From positions 1 to 58,157 of the forward strand of contig JBCBST010000004.1 in assembly GCA_039819115.1 (NCBI GenBank): DNA of 58,157 bases. Direction: 5' to 3'. Below the pieces are notes generated by a model, which saw nothing but the letters and a program-made list of their open reading frames with translations, was not told where the DNA came from and ran no database searches. Made by a program: the position numbers and the translations under genes. Position 1 is the stretch's first letter. Each line of letters starts with the position of its first letter. Below are positions 19,901 through 27,838 of this stretch, one piece after another. This DNA is from JBCBST01 sp039819115. Lineage in GTDB: Bacteria > Bacteroidota > Rhodothermia > Balneolales > Balneolaceae.

Positions 19901-21253
19901 CCAACACGGGTTAAAGGTGCAAAACACATCATCGATCCATCGTTGTATTTAACATGTGAGCTTGCCTGCGAGGAACCACCGGAAATCCTCAATATCGACC
20001 TGCCTGAATTCACTCTTACGCTACAGCCCGCTAAACTGGCTGCCCGCGATCTGGAATACGAGGAACTTGAGACCTTAATCCTTCTTCCACAGCACATTCA
20101 CTTTGATAATGACCGCACCTACATCAATGCAGCTGCCGCGCAGATGCTAGATAAAGTAGCCAAGTTCCTCATCGACCGAGACGACTACTTTATCAACGTA
20201 CTCGGTCACACCGATACCAAAGCATCCCAGGCCTACAACCTCGATCTGTCAGAGCGAAGAGCCCGTGCTGTACGCGCATACCTGGTGGCCGCCGGGGTGG
20301 ATGGAGAAAAACTTCAGTTCGAAGGCTTAAGCTTCAGCAAGGGCGAACGAGAAGAGAACGACCGTGTGGATATGGCCAAGAACCGCCGTGTGGAGCTCGA
20401 TCTGAATACCCCGAATATGAATGTTCGCTTTATTAAGCAGGTGCAGGATTTACAGGTTAACCAGAAGATCCGGAACATTGGCCCGTGGGATTATATCTAT
20501 AACGCCGAGCATAATGCAGTACCGGGCAATATGACGTTTACATCGAATAATACCCTGTTAGATCCGGTGAATGTGTACCTGCTGGAGCGGATAGCCATGG
20601 CTATGGTTCAGTTCTTTAATGTGCAGGTAACCGTTGCACTACCCGACAATGAGTTTGCCCAGGCTCGTGCCCAGGTGATTACCGATGCCCTTCAGTTTGG
20701 CGGCATTACCGGTGAGCGGGTGAATGTACAGCTTCGCGATGACCTACGTCCGCATCAGGTACTGTTTGCTTATACCAATGTGGAACAGCTAAACGTGGTT
20801 GAGCAAAACGACGACATCAAGTTTGAGAATAACAGTCTTGCGACCAGCATGATGAACAACCTGCTGGATATTCTCAAAACCCGGGAAGATTACCTTCTCC
20901 TGCTCGATATGTCTCAAACGTATGTGGTTCCAGATCGCATCAACTTCAGTGGTAATTCATCGGCCTTAAGTAACGAGACCCAGGCTGTTCTTTCCAGAGT
21001 GGGATCGTATATGCGTAGTAACCGACCGGTTCGTATTGAATTGAAAGGAGCCGGAAATGCAATTGATGGCGCCCGCATGCAGGCCATTCGCGATTACCTG
21101 ATTGCCTGGGGTATCCCTGAGTATAACGTAACCATCACTTCGGGTCAGGCTGACCTGAATGGACAGGTTATTCATATCAAATATCTGAATGCAGATTCTA
21201 TTCGCCTGTTGGAATCCAAAGCAGATATACCCGTCCCAAAAGCACCAAAGTAA
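13985..21253 (+). CDS. Giant DUF11/SdrD-like outer-membrane barrel protein with three OmpA-like domains
   Basis: A 2422-residue protein (ATG at 13985; the codon before it is an alternative TTG). Signal peptide ends 'LYAQSS'. Order: an N-terminal domain whose 'NTAFGTYISSGGETVE..SNTVE' motif matches that of the preceding DUF11 protein; DUF11-like domains; a carboxypeptidase-regulatory/SdrD-like fold (about 485-618); DUF11 (about 620-745); an SdrD B-like domain 'GKVFMDCDENDIQSYDELG' (from about 757); Ig-like segments; a long alternating-strand region (about 1185-1970) that I read as a beta barrel; then OmpA-like domains at about 2038-2140 ('HTDTKASQAYNLDLSERRA', 'NRRVELDL'), 2182-2265 and 2319-2400, the last two degenerate. 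OmpA domains bind peptidoglycan, so this protein probably anchors the cluster's surface structure. Its stop is 1 bp from the next start. Confidence 0.85.
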   Translation: MRTSFTHILFFVLLFAGLGELYAQSSDTTGVAPLNELIPNTAFGTYISSGGETVEIQSNTVEISVLPYEAAILFPSQFKREIRGNRVSYTHFYRNIGNIPFTVDIEIVNLDQDDYDLEEVTIDFRSDGVQNKSALTAVKGAANTGGLVAELTTTLQPNETFEFAYSGRINEEIRGAIESVVLVQGTSRESGFLVQNFDTTRTFNGTVIDLEKEAVKLNEDLEQGDTFDYVVRGVNSSELGSDLTALGRDILLDGNVLSKVVLRDSIPANLTFQAFKNVPKGQNVYHVFGAEEFEFTTVQPQDLSQVDVIAILYDSITVDEQFEFSFEVEVNENAAGQIINIAEVSFTDQDGTRQSSTASNQVIDLLPERDAEINYFTDQNFVTRTNTSSVGSDLHVEADAGRCNISAGIVDRVAITIRSVLTGDQEEFEGVETGPNTGMFRIPNPVPTRDFREFTVTPGNEIIEAAEEDELVAVLTCPAVRIEDEVTTSLRVDPFGIVFDSDTDAPVAGAEVRIIDLTGQGNGGNAGGLAQVFDVDGTTPFENPQITGEDGRFSFPFLNPSTYRVEVGTPQLYVFPSQVNRQFLPETRNIDTLASYGQTFSIENNAAGLDFDIPLDGQSRNVLFTEKTVDQSTVEIGEFVNYTVTIRSIAVNTVRELIIRDELPFGFEYQPGSARLDGTFIPDPEGGRGPLLTFQVDSILTGQTRTLNYRVYVGPGAENGDGINTAIAQGDTSFIAKSSNQAQVQIEVSGGVFSQEGFIFGKVFMDCDENDIQSYDELGVPGVRLYLEDGTFVETDAEGKYSIYGIRPNKHVLKVDNTTLPKGALLAELDNRHAGDPSSRFVDLKKGEMHRADFAICNCDARMFESVYARIEALAGVDPLAASVTENFQFDDRRNGNGLQAGQASGIVGANRSLGDDEGVQTPAERADSVSIAADSAMTGEPLLEDAILFADATLSIMNLADGDTLNTGFANIWVKSRTGAMIDLFVNDEVVGASQIGKKAVSQEGVQGLEYIAVELTPGVNLISAVEADPFGNVRGEETIQVFVPGDLFKIDIQIYENHIPANGLDAAKVRIRLLDANHIKIGAPTQLTLDVDYGQWNVNDLNPNEPGTQILVENGELFAELRSMTDPKTTRVRANVGVIETEEVVHFVPDLRPLIAAGIIEGTIRLNQSVNVSSALEDDGFERELQQLSTDFGSFTGDSRIAFFLKGKVRGNALLTAGYDSERSQDDRLFRDIQPDEFYPVYGDNSLRGFDAQSTGRLYVRVDKNKTYALYGDFITQERDEARQLGDYSRAQTGFKANVEKNGFSVEGFASSAYSTRRIREFRAQGLSRYEILNDNGDLEQGIVNQSEIIELVTYDREQPDVILDVQRLTRFVDYALEVFTSTIIFTQPIFSVDESFNPVFIRVTYEADNNDERYLIAGATAKYEVQNKGSVSASVVQDDNPENEFMLSSVNGKLNVGKNTRVIAEVAQTTTDLEGTGAAGRIEIQHKGKKLTALGQVGRSADNFANQAGTLGQGRTEARARASYKLGSKTKVSSEFLISQSDTSSQQTIGGLFDLRQTITSNINAGVGLRYSQQQDPNQAEDITNTNLRANITSKVPLLNGASVFGEYEQDLEETDRRLVAAGMDYRFFGNSKLYARHEFISSAAGRFTLRDNAQRNNTVVGLKSNFMKNGEVFSEYRVQDAFDGPTGQAAIGLRNNFQIRPGLTANAGFERQFTVRGVAGQDATAISGALAYTANPNWKGTTRSEARFSGTSNVYLNTVGYGLRISEEWTFLGKNIVSVSTPTGTGPGSIFTDALRIQERFRIGAAFRDTYRNRFDALLRYEWRYEKENSNANFREYAHIFSSHANYHPTADLVVSGRVAAKASVAQDDILRSTSFLEMVSGRAIYDLNDKWDAGINASLLANSDFTTRDYGLGVELGFIMARNLRVAAGFNFFGYEDEDLAPNNYTRAGAYLGFAYKFDEQLFDNLLPTRVKGAKHIIDPSLYLTCELACEEPPEILNIDLPEFTLTLQPAKLAARDLEYEELETLILLPQHIHFDNDRTYINAAAAQMLDKVAKFLIDRDDYFINVLGHTDTKASQAYNLDLSERRARAVRAYLVAAGVDGEKLQFEGLSFSKGEREENDRVDMAKNRRVELDLNTPNMNVRFIKQVQDLQVNQKIRNIGPWDYIYNAEHNAVPGNMTFTSNNTLLDPVNVYLLERIAMAMVQFFNVQVTVALPDNEFAQARAQVITDALQFGGITGERVNVQLRDDLRPHQVLFAYTNVEQLNVVEQNDDIKFENNSLATSMMNNLLDILKTREDYLLLLDMSQTYVVPDRINFSGNSSALSNETQAVLSRVGSYMRSNRPVRIELKGAGNAIDGARMQAIRDYLIAWGIPEYNVTITSGQADLNGQVIHIKYLNADSIRLLESKADIPVPKAPK

Positions 21254-21254
21254 C

Positions 21255-24200
21255 GTGAAGACGCGCATTACTCCATATTACCTATCTCTTATTCAGGCTC
21301 TTAGCCTGAACTGGGGGAGAAGTGCAGGGTTTATTGGGGCAATGATCATGTTGATTGGATTTACGAGGCCAGTTGAAAAAGGAAACACCTCAAGAGCGGT
21401 TCATTTCGAGACTGAATCACCTTATGAGGTCAAAACGAAAGCAACAAACCCGTTCCTGAATGCTAACCTTGCAGCTCAATCGGCTATGATGGCCTGTACC
21501 GATTTACCTTCCCTTTCGTTTGATGGAGCGGTGTACAACGCGTCTAAATCGACCGGGGCAGCAGGAGAAGTGGGTGCTGTATATGATTTTACCGATGTTA
21601 CCGGTGATGGAAGTACCGATGCCACTATCGAAATTGTGGCGAATAACAATGCACGATTAGTAAACCTCGATCAGACGACGACCGGTACAGCCCCTAACTT
21701 TCAGCCTCAGATTGCTTCAAATAGTACAGGAATAGGTACCATTGCTTACATCGATTTCGAATTTACGTTTTTCCAGGCCGGTTCAAGCATACTTCAAAGC
21801 TTTATCGATTTTACCACTTCCGGGGTGGATGTGGATGGTAATAACGGAGATCTGAGAGAATATGTAGGATTCCAAAACCTGGAATCGTTTACGGTAGAGG
21901 CGACTAACAACCTAACCACTGATTTCCAGGATATCTATTTCACGTTCGAATCTACCACGCCACTGCAAATCTTTAATATTGATCCGACCAATACCAGTAA
22001 CCTGGTATATACTACCTATGAGACGGTATCCCAGTTCAGGGTTAGAGCCGGAATATTTGATGCGGACTTTACTGGTGGTGGAATTGGTGAACGTCAATTC
22101 TCTTTTAACTTTGATCCCTGCCTGGTTAACAATTTTACCACCCCGATTACCACCGACGTATTTGACCTGGAAGTGAATAAAACGGTGAGTGACGCTTCTC
22201 CCAATGCAGGCGCTTCCATCGCCTATACGGTTACCATTAACAACCTGGATGATAATGTTACAGCAAACGGGATTTTCTTAACCGATCAGCTGCCGGCTGG
22301 CGTTACGTTTTCATCGGCCAGTACTTCTCAGGGTACCTTTAATAGCGGAACGGACGTTTGGGATGTGGGAAATATTGCACCCCTGGGTTCTGCTACGCTG
22401 ACTCTGAATGTGACGGTCGATTCCGGTACCGAAGGGAATACCGTCACCAACACCGCTTCGATTTCGTCGTTCCAGGGAGAGGATAGAAATCAATCTAATA
22501 ATTCAGGAAGTGCCGTATTTACTGTGTTTGATCCCGGGGGTTCAAGCTGCCAGGATCCTCCGGAGTTCATTTTCCAGGGCAATACCCTGGAAACCGGAAC
22601 GGCCCTTACAGAGGGAGCGGTGTACCGGTTTGGAGGGGTGGCCTCCGGATTGGATGCCCTGGTTACCATCGATGACATCACGGGCGTGAGTTTTACCAAT
22701 ATTGATGATGACGGCACCGGGCTGGTACAAGCCTTCCAGCCCCGTTTGCAGTTATTAACCGGGTCATCCAGCGGAAATGTGGATTTCACCATAGAGTTTG
22801 TACAAACGGGCACGAATTTTCCTGTTGTCATCGATAACTTCGCTGTATCCGCTACTGACATCGATGGTAATGACGCCACCTTACGCGATTTAGCGGGATT
22901 TTCCAGTCTGCAAACGTATACCCTGGAAGCATTATCGAATGTAGTTCAATCCACATCAGGAGATTTTGATGTCTTCCAATCTACGACGGCAACCAATATA
23001 TCGGCTGGGGATGAGCGTGCGGCCACGGATAACCTGGTGTATGTTACTTATGCCAACGTGTCTTCCTTCCGGGTGCGTGCAGGAACCACCGATCCTACCA
23101 ACCAATCGACTTCTAACCGCCGGATACCTTTCGACTTTACCGAATGTATTATTGACAATTTTACCACACCGGTAACCACGCAACGAACGGCCGATCTTAC
23201 CATTAATAAAACGGTGAATAATCCCAATCCTATCGAGGGGGATACGGTACAGTTCGTGATTACCCTGGATAACCTGGGAGCGGAGGACGCTACAAACATC
23301 ACGGTAAAAGATTCACTTCCATCCGGGATTACCCTCATTAATGGTATTGTAGGTCAGGGTACGTTTAACCCTACTACAGGTATCTGGGAAGTGGGAGATT
23401 TGGCAGAATCGGATCCTGCACTTACCCTGACACTCAATTACCGGGTAGAGGAGGTACAGGCGGATACGACCTTAACCAACATTGTTTTTGTTCAAAACTT
23501 CAACCAACTCGACCCCACCCCGGCTAACGACAGTGCCCAGGTAAATGTAACGGTCGATAATATCCCGGATGCGGATCTTGAGGTCACCAAGACCATTCAA
23601 TCTACCCCTGTTGCACCGGGCGATACGGCTACGTTTGACATAAAAATCAGGAATCTGGGCCCCTTGGAAGCCAATACCGTATTCCTGAAAGATTCCTTAA
23701 CTACCGCTCTTACTTTTGGAAGTGCCACTCCAACCCAGGGTTCGTTCACCAGTGGTACCGGTATCTGGGATGTGGGTACCATTCAGGCGGACGACTCCGC
23801 TTCGATCACCTTAAAATATGTGGGTGGATTGGGCGACAGCGGGACGAATTTCGCTTTCATTCAAAGCCTGGATAAGCTGGACAAGGTATCTTCGAACGAC
23901 ACCGCCTCCGTGGCTTTTTCATTCGAGTCATTTATTTCCGGTACCATATTCGAAGACATAACGGGCGATGAGCTCATCGATGGTGATTCGGTATTTACAG
24001 ATGCCTCCGGAGATCAGCAACCTCTGGCTAATGTAGAGGTGCATCTGTATCAGGACGGAGGTAATAGCACCCTCGATGCTTCCGAAACCTTTGTGGAAAC
24101 CCAGGTTACCGATGCCCAGGGGAATTACTCCTTTAATATTTCAACCAATGGAACCTACTGGGTGGTAGTAGATTCCAAAACGGGAGACCTCACCGATGGA

Positions 24201-27200
24201 TCGTATTGGGGGGAGCAAACCTATGGTCCGGTAGGGGCAATCTGTGCAGATGGCACTGGCGGTCAGGCCGCCATAAAAACAGTTGCCGGGCCTTGTTATG
24301 CAGGCCGAAGGGGTGACCAATCGGATGATATACCGGGCACCCCGGTGAACGGAAGTATTGATGATGCCGAACACCTCTCACAAATCACCATTAACGATGA
24401 TGCGCGGAGTGATGTTGATTTCGGATTCAGTTTTAATGTGGTAACCAATACCGATGATACCGACGAAGACGGATCGGCTACCCGCTTTGCTCAGGGTACG
24501 TATCGCCAGTTCCAACTAAACGCCAATGCTCTGTCTGCTATCGATAATGCGATGCGATTTGTGCCGGCAGTGGCAGCCAATCAAACCAGTGCCAGTGGTA
24601 ACTGGTGGCAGGTAAGTCTTAACTCTAACGGTGTAGCGCTCACCGACGGAGGTACCACCATTGACGGTACTGCATACTCCTTAACCAGTCCGGGCACGGT
24701 TTTAGACACCAATACCGGTCAGGTGGGGACGGGTGGAACGGTTGGGGTAGATGAACTGGCTTTTGCTCAGTTCGATCGCAAAGAATTTGAGATTGATATC
24801 AACGATGAAGGTACCAGTGCCCTGTACCTGAATTCGACCGAGGGTAATTTTGCCGTTCGTAACATTGCCATTTTTGATGGAGACCGGAGTATTCGTATCG
24901 GTGTATCGCCCAACACCACCATCGAGAACAACATCATCGGTGCCCGGGCAGACGGTGCTGATCCTTCCACACCAACCAACCGGCAGGATGGTATTCGTAT
25001 GGATGGAAACGCAGCCACAAGTGGGATTGTGATACAGGACAACTACATCGCTTTTAACCCTCAACGCGGTATTCGTTCGGTAAACGACGAAATAACAGGA
25101 TCTTCTATACTTCGAAATGAGATCGCTGGCAATGGGTTCGGAAATAACGGGGCAGAGGGAGTGGAATTATCCGGTAACTGGACCATCCAGGAGAACCTGA
25201 TTTATAACTCGGGGAACAGTACGAGTAACACCAACACAGGAGGTACCGGTATAGAAATAGGTAGAGATAATGAATCGACCGCAGCGGGAGGTACTATTTC
25301 CAATAATACGATCCGGGATAATGCGGTGTCTGGTATTCGCGCATTTGATGATGTGGTAAACCTGACCATCGAAAAGAATATCATTTCGGGTAATGGGGCC
25401 AATACCACGCTGGATCCGGGTGATGCACTGGCGGGATCAGGTATACAGCTTAACAATCAGGATAACGATAAAGACCTGGTTGGGGTCACCATCACCCAGA
25501 ATAGCATCTTTGAAAATGACGGAGTTGGGATTGATATCATACGTGAAGCTGATTCGGGAGGAGGTAACCCGGATGGAGTAACTCCAAACGATGGTATCAT
25601 AAGCACCGATTTCACCACTAACCCGAATGGAGCGGTCGATTACCCGGTATTTACATCGGCCTCTATTTCCGGAACGGATTTGACAGTTGTGGGTTATGTG
25701 GGCACAAGTGGTTCTCCCATTGCCCAGGTATTTGATATTGAATTGTTCCTGGCTAATAACACACGAGCAGATAATAATGGCGAGATTGAAGCCGGAGATG
25801 CCCAAAGTATTGCCCACGGCGAGGGAGAAACCTTCATCGGAACGGTTCAAAGTGCGTCGGATGGTACGTTCAACGTCACCATTGCCTTGCCATCTGAAAT
25901 CGGTATTCCCCTAAACGAACTGTTAACGGCAACGGCCACTGCAACCACTGGTCCGGCAGCTAATAGCACCTCCGAATTCTCTGCTAACGTCACCATCATA
26001 TCCGGTGGGGGGGCTATCCGTGGCTTTGTGTATGCTGATCAGGATCGGGACGGTGTTAAGGGAACCGATGAAACCGGAATTACCGGGGTTACCGTGGTCT
26101 TATACAATCCATCGGGTCCGTCGTGTGTGAGTGTGCAAACCGACAGTGACGGAGCCTACGAATTTACCGGCATCCTGACCGGAAATTATCAAATTATTGA
26201 ATCCGCCGGTGAGACTGTTCCTATTCCGGGTACCTGTCCACCTGCCGAGGCCGACCCAACCGGTACGGTATCCACCACTCCCAACACCATCGACATTATC
26301 ATTGAGGGTGCATTGATCCTGGATCAGAACTTTGGTGATTTCCAGGGTTCCAGAATTGATGGTATCGTATTCCAGGATACGGGCGATGGAGCCGGTACCG
26401 CCAACGATGCGGTTCAGGGGGGCGGTGAAACCGGAATCGAAAAAGCGGTGATCCAGGTATTGGATGCTTCCGATAATGTGATACAGGCTCTGGAGACCAA
26501 CGCTGATGGAACCTTCACCTTCTGGCTAACCAATACGGAAGCCCCGGATGCGTCTTCCATCACCATTAAAGAAGTGGATTTAACCGGGTTCATCTCGACC
26601 GGGGGTGGGGTGGGCACAACGGCAGGTACGTATGACCGCACCGTAGATGAGGTAAGTTTCACGATTTCTGCGGGCACCACCTATACCGGAATTTCCTTTG
26701 CCGACGTACCGGTGAATCGTTTACTCACCGATGGAGAACAGTTTGCCAAACCGGGGGTATCGGTGTTTTTCAGTCATCAATTTGATGCAAATTCAGATGG
26801 TACCGTAACCTTCAGCTTCACCGATACTCCTAACCCTACAACCTCTACATGGACCACCCTCCTTTACGAAGATGTGAACTGTAACGGAGCCATCGATGCA
26901 GGAACGGATAACGTGATTAATACACCACGGGCTTTTACGGCGGGACAATCAATCTGCTTAATCGTTAAAACTACGGTTCCGTTAGGTGTGCCAGATAATG
27001 GAAGCAATGCCATTGTACTAAATGCAACGTTTGAATACGATAATGCCTCACCGGTATTACAGGCTACCTACTCTAGAAACGATCTTGTTCGGGTAGGAGA
27101 TGAGAACGAAGCCGGACTCATCATAGAAAAAACAGTAGATAAAGTTTCCGCTCTGCCAGGCGAGAATCTGACCTACACGATTACATATACAAATAATGGA

Positions 27201-27416
27201 AACACCCCCATATCGGATGTGGAAATCATTGATAGTACACCAGCTTATACCAGCTTTGCAGCCGCCAGCTGCGGAGCTTTGGTTAATAATCTGACCAATT
27301 GTACCATCACGAGTCCATCCATTGGGGCAACAGGGGCCGTAAAATGGGTGCTAAGTGGAAACTTAGAGCCCGGACAAACCAGCACCGTTCAATACACGGT
27401 TACCATAGATAGTTAA
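21255..27416 (+). CDS. Giant DUF11 / SdrD-like / beta-helix surface protein
   Basis: A 2053-residue protein. I choose GTG at 21255, directly after the previous stop; the frame extends to an ATG at 21189 but that would overlap the barrel gene's end. The N-terminus has a hydrophobic segment ('AGFIGAMIMLIGF') that may be an unusual signal. Order: a duplicated module (about 78-420 and 430-765), each copy ending in a DUF11 domain ('DLEVNKTVSDASPNAGAS'; 'ADLTINKTVNNPNPIEGD'); a third DUF11 (about 773-890); an SdrD B-like domain (from 895); a right-handed beta-helix (about 1190-1455) with repeated 'NNxIxxN' turns; two more SdrD-like domains (about 1587-1815); and a tail beginning 'NRLLTDGEQF' with a terminal DUF11 ending 'VQYTVTIDS'. 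The tail is shared with the protein two genes downstream. Function inferred only as cell-surface structure or adhesion. Confidence 0.8.
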   Translation: MKTRITPYYLSLIQALSLNWGRSAGFIGAMIMLIGFTRPVEKGNTSRAVHFETESPYEVKTKATNPFLNANLAAQSAMMACTDLPSLSFDGAVYNASKSTGAAGEVGAVYDFTDVTGDGSTDATIEIVANNNARLVNLDQTTTGTAPNFQPQIASNSTGIGTIAYIDFEFTFFQAGSSILQSFIDFTTSGVDVDGNNGDLREYVGFQNLESFTVEATNNLTTDFQDIYFTFESTTPLQIFNIDPTNTSNLVYTTYETVSQFRVRAGIFDADFTGGGIGERQFSFNFDPCLVNNFTTPITTDVFDLEVNKTVSDASPNAGASIAYTVTINNLDDNVTANGIFLTDQLPAGVTFSSASTSQGTFNSGTDVWDVGNIAPLGSATLTLNVTVDSGTEGNTVTNTASISSFQGEDRNQSNNSGSAVFTVFDPGGSSCQDPPEFIFQGNTLETGTALTEGAVYRFGGVASGLDALVTIDDITGVSFTNIDDDGTGLVQAFQPRLQLLTGSSSGNVDFTIEFVQTGTNFPVVIDNFAVSATDIDGNDATLRDLAGFSSLQTYTLEALSNVVQSTSGDFDVFQSTTATNISAGDERAATDNLVYVTYANVSSFRVRAGTTDPTNQSTSNRRIPFDFTECIIDNFTTPVTTQRTADLTINKTVNNPNPIEGDTVQFVITLDNLGAEDATNITVKDSLPSGITLINGIVGQGTFNPTTGIWEVGDLAESDPALTLTLNYRVEEVQADTTLTNIVFVQNFNQLDPTPANDSAQVNVTVDNIPDADLEVTKTIQSTPVAPGDTATFDIKIRNLGPLEANTVFLKDSLTTALTFGSATPTQGSFTSGTGIWDVGTIQADDSASITLKYVGGLGDSGTNFAFIQSLDKLDKVSSNDTASVAFSFESFISGTIFEDITGDELIDGDSVFTDASGDQQPLANVEVHLYQDGGNSTLDASETFVETQVTDAQGNYSFNISTNGTYWVVVDSKTGDLTDGSYWGEQTYGPVGAICADGTGGQAAIKTVAGPCYAGRRGDQSDDIPGTPVNGSIDDAEHLSQITINDDARSDVDFGFSFNVVTNTDDTDEDGSATRFAQGTYRQFQLNANALSAIDNAMRFVPAVAANQTSASGNWWQVSLNSNGVALTDGGTTIDGTAYSLTSPGTVLDTNTGQVGTGGTVGVDELAFAQFDRKEFEIDINDEGTSALYLNSTEGNFAVRNIAIFDGDRSIRIGVSPNTTIENNIIGARADGADPSTPTNRQDGIRMDGNAATSGIVIQDNYIAFNPQRGIRSVNDEITGSSILRNEIAGNGFGNNGAEGVELSGNWTIQENLIYNSGNSTSNTNTGGTGIEIGRDNESTAAGGTISNNTIRDNAVSGIRAFDDVVNLTIEKNIISGNGANTTLDPGDALAGSGIQLNNQDNDKDLVGVTITQNSIFENDGVGIDIIREADSGGGNPDGVTPNDGIISTDFTTNPNGAVDYPVFTSASISGTDLTVVGYVGTSGSPIAQVFDIELFLANNTRADNNGEIEAGDAQSIAHGEGETFIGTVQSASDGTFNVTIALPSEIGIPLNELLTATATATTGPAANSTSEFSANVTIISGGGAIRGFVYADQDRDGVKGTDETGITGVTVVLYNPSGPSCVSVQTDSDGAYEFTGILTGNYQIIESAGETVPIPGTCPPAEADPTGTVSTTPNTIDIIIEGALILDQNFGDFQGSRIDGIVFQDTGDGAGTANDAVQGGGETGIEKAVIQVLDASDNVIQALETNADGTFTFWLTNTEAPDASSITIKEVDLTGFISTGGGVGTTAGTYDRTVDEVSFTISAGTTYTGISFADVPVNRLLTDGEQFAKPGVSVFFSHQFDANSDGTVTFSFTDTPNPTTSTWTTLLYEDVNCNGAIDAGTDNVINTPRAFTAGQSICLIVKTTVPLGVPDNGSNAIVLNATFEYDNASPVLQATYSRNDLVRVGDENEAGLIIEKTVDKVSALPGENLTYTITYTNNGNTPISDVEIIDSTPAYTSFAAASCGALVNNLTNCTITSPSIGATGAVKWVLSGNLEPGQTSTVQYTVTIDS

Positions 27417-27426
27417 TACGATACTT

Positions 27427-27828
27427 ATGACTGCTACACTTGCAAATAAAAAACCTCTTATTTTCATCGTCGAAGATAACCTTGCCTACCGGGTACTCCT
27501 TGCCCGCATGCTCGAAAAACGAGGGTATATGGTTATGTTATTTCAGAATGGAAAAGAAGCATTAGATATGCTTGCTTACAGCAAGCCAGACGTGATTCTC
27601 TCCGATATTGAAATGCCCAGGATGAACGGATTCGATTTGTTCGATAACGTGAAAAAGGTATATCCCAAATCCCAGATTCCGTTTTTATACCTGTCTTCGT
27701 CCCAGTCTTCCGAAACTATCACGGAAGCCTTCAGGCGCAGTAAAAACGAGATGCTTGGTAAACCGGTAGACCTGGAAGATTTGTACAATCAGCTGGAAAA
27801 TACCGTCGTTAAGAAAAAAACTGCATAA
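27427..27828 (+). CDS. Single-domain CheY-like response regulator
   Basis: A 133-residue receiver domain with no output domain. All key residues are present: acidic pair E16/D17 in 'IVEDN', phospho-acceptor D60 in 'VILSDIEMPRMNG', the Ser of 'LYLSSS' at the Thr/Ser switch position, and K112 in 'LGKPVDLEDL'. It should therefore be phosphorylated by a histidine kinase and act through protein contact. It sits 10 bp after one giant surface-protein gene and 10 bp before another, so it is almost certainly co-expressed with them, but no kinase gene is nearby. Being cytoplasmic, it cannot touch the mature surface proteins; a role in their synthesis, export or motility output is inference. Confidence 0.93.
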   Translation: MTATLANKKPLIFIVEDNLAYRVLLARMLEKRGYMVMLFQNGKEALDMLAYSKPDVILSDIEMPRMNGFDLFDNVKKVYPKSQIPFLYLSSSQSSETITEAFRRSKNEMLGKPVDLEDLYNQLENTVVKKKTA

Positions 27829-27838
27829 TTATCCGGAA

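Noticed and set aside
21189..21254. Upstream start of the 2053-residue gene inside the barrel gene
   Set aside because: Would overlap the previous gene by 65 bp and adds residues that do not look like a signal peptide; GTG at 21255 fits the 1-bp spacing better.
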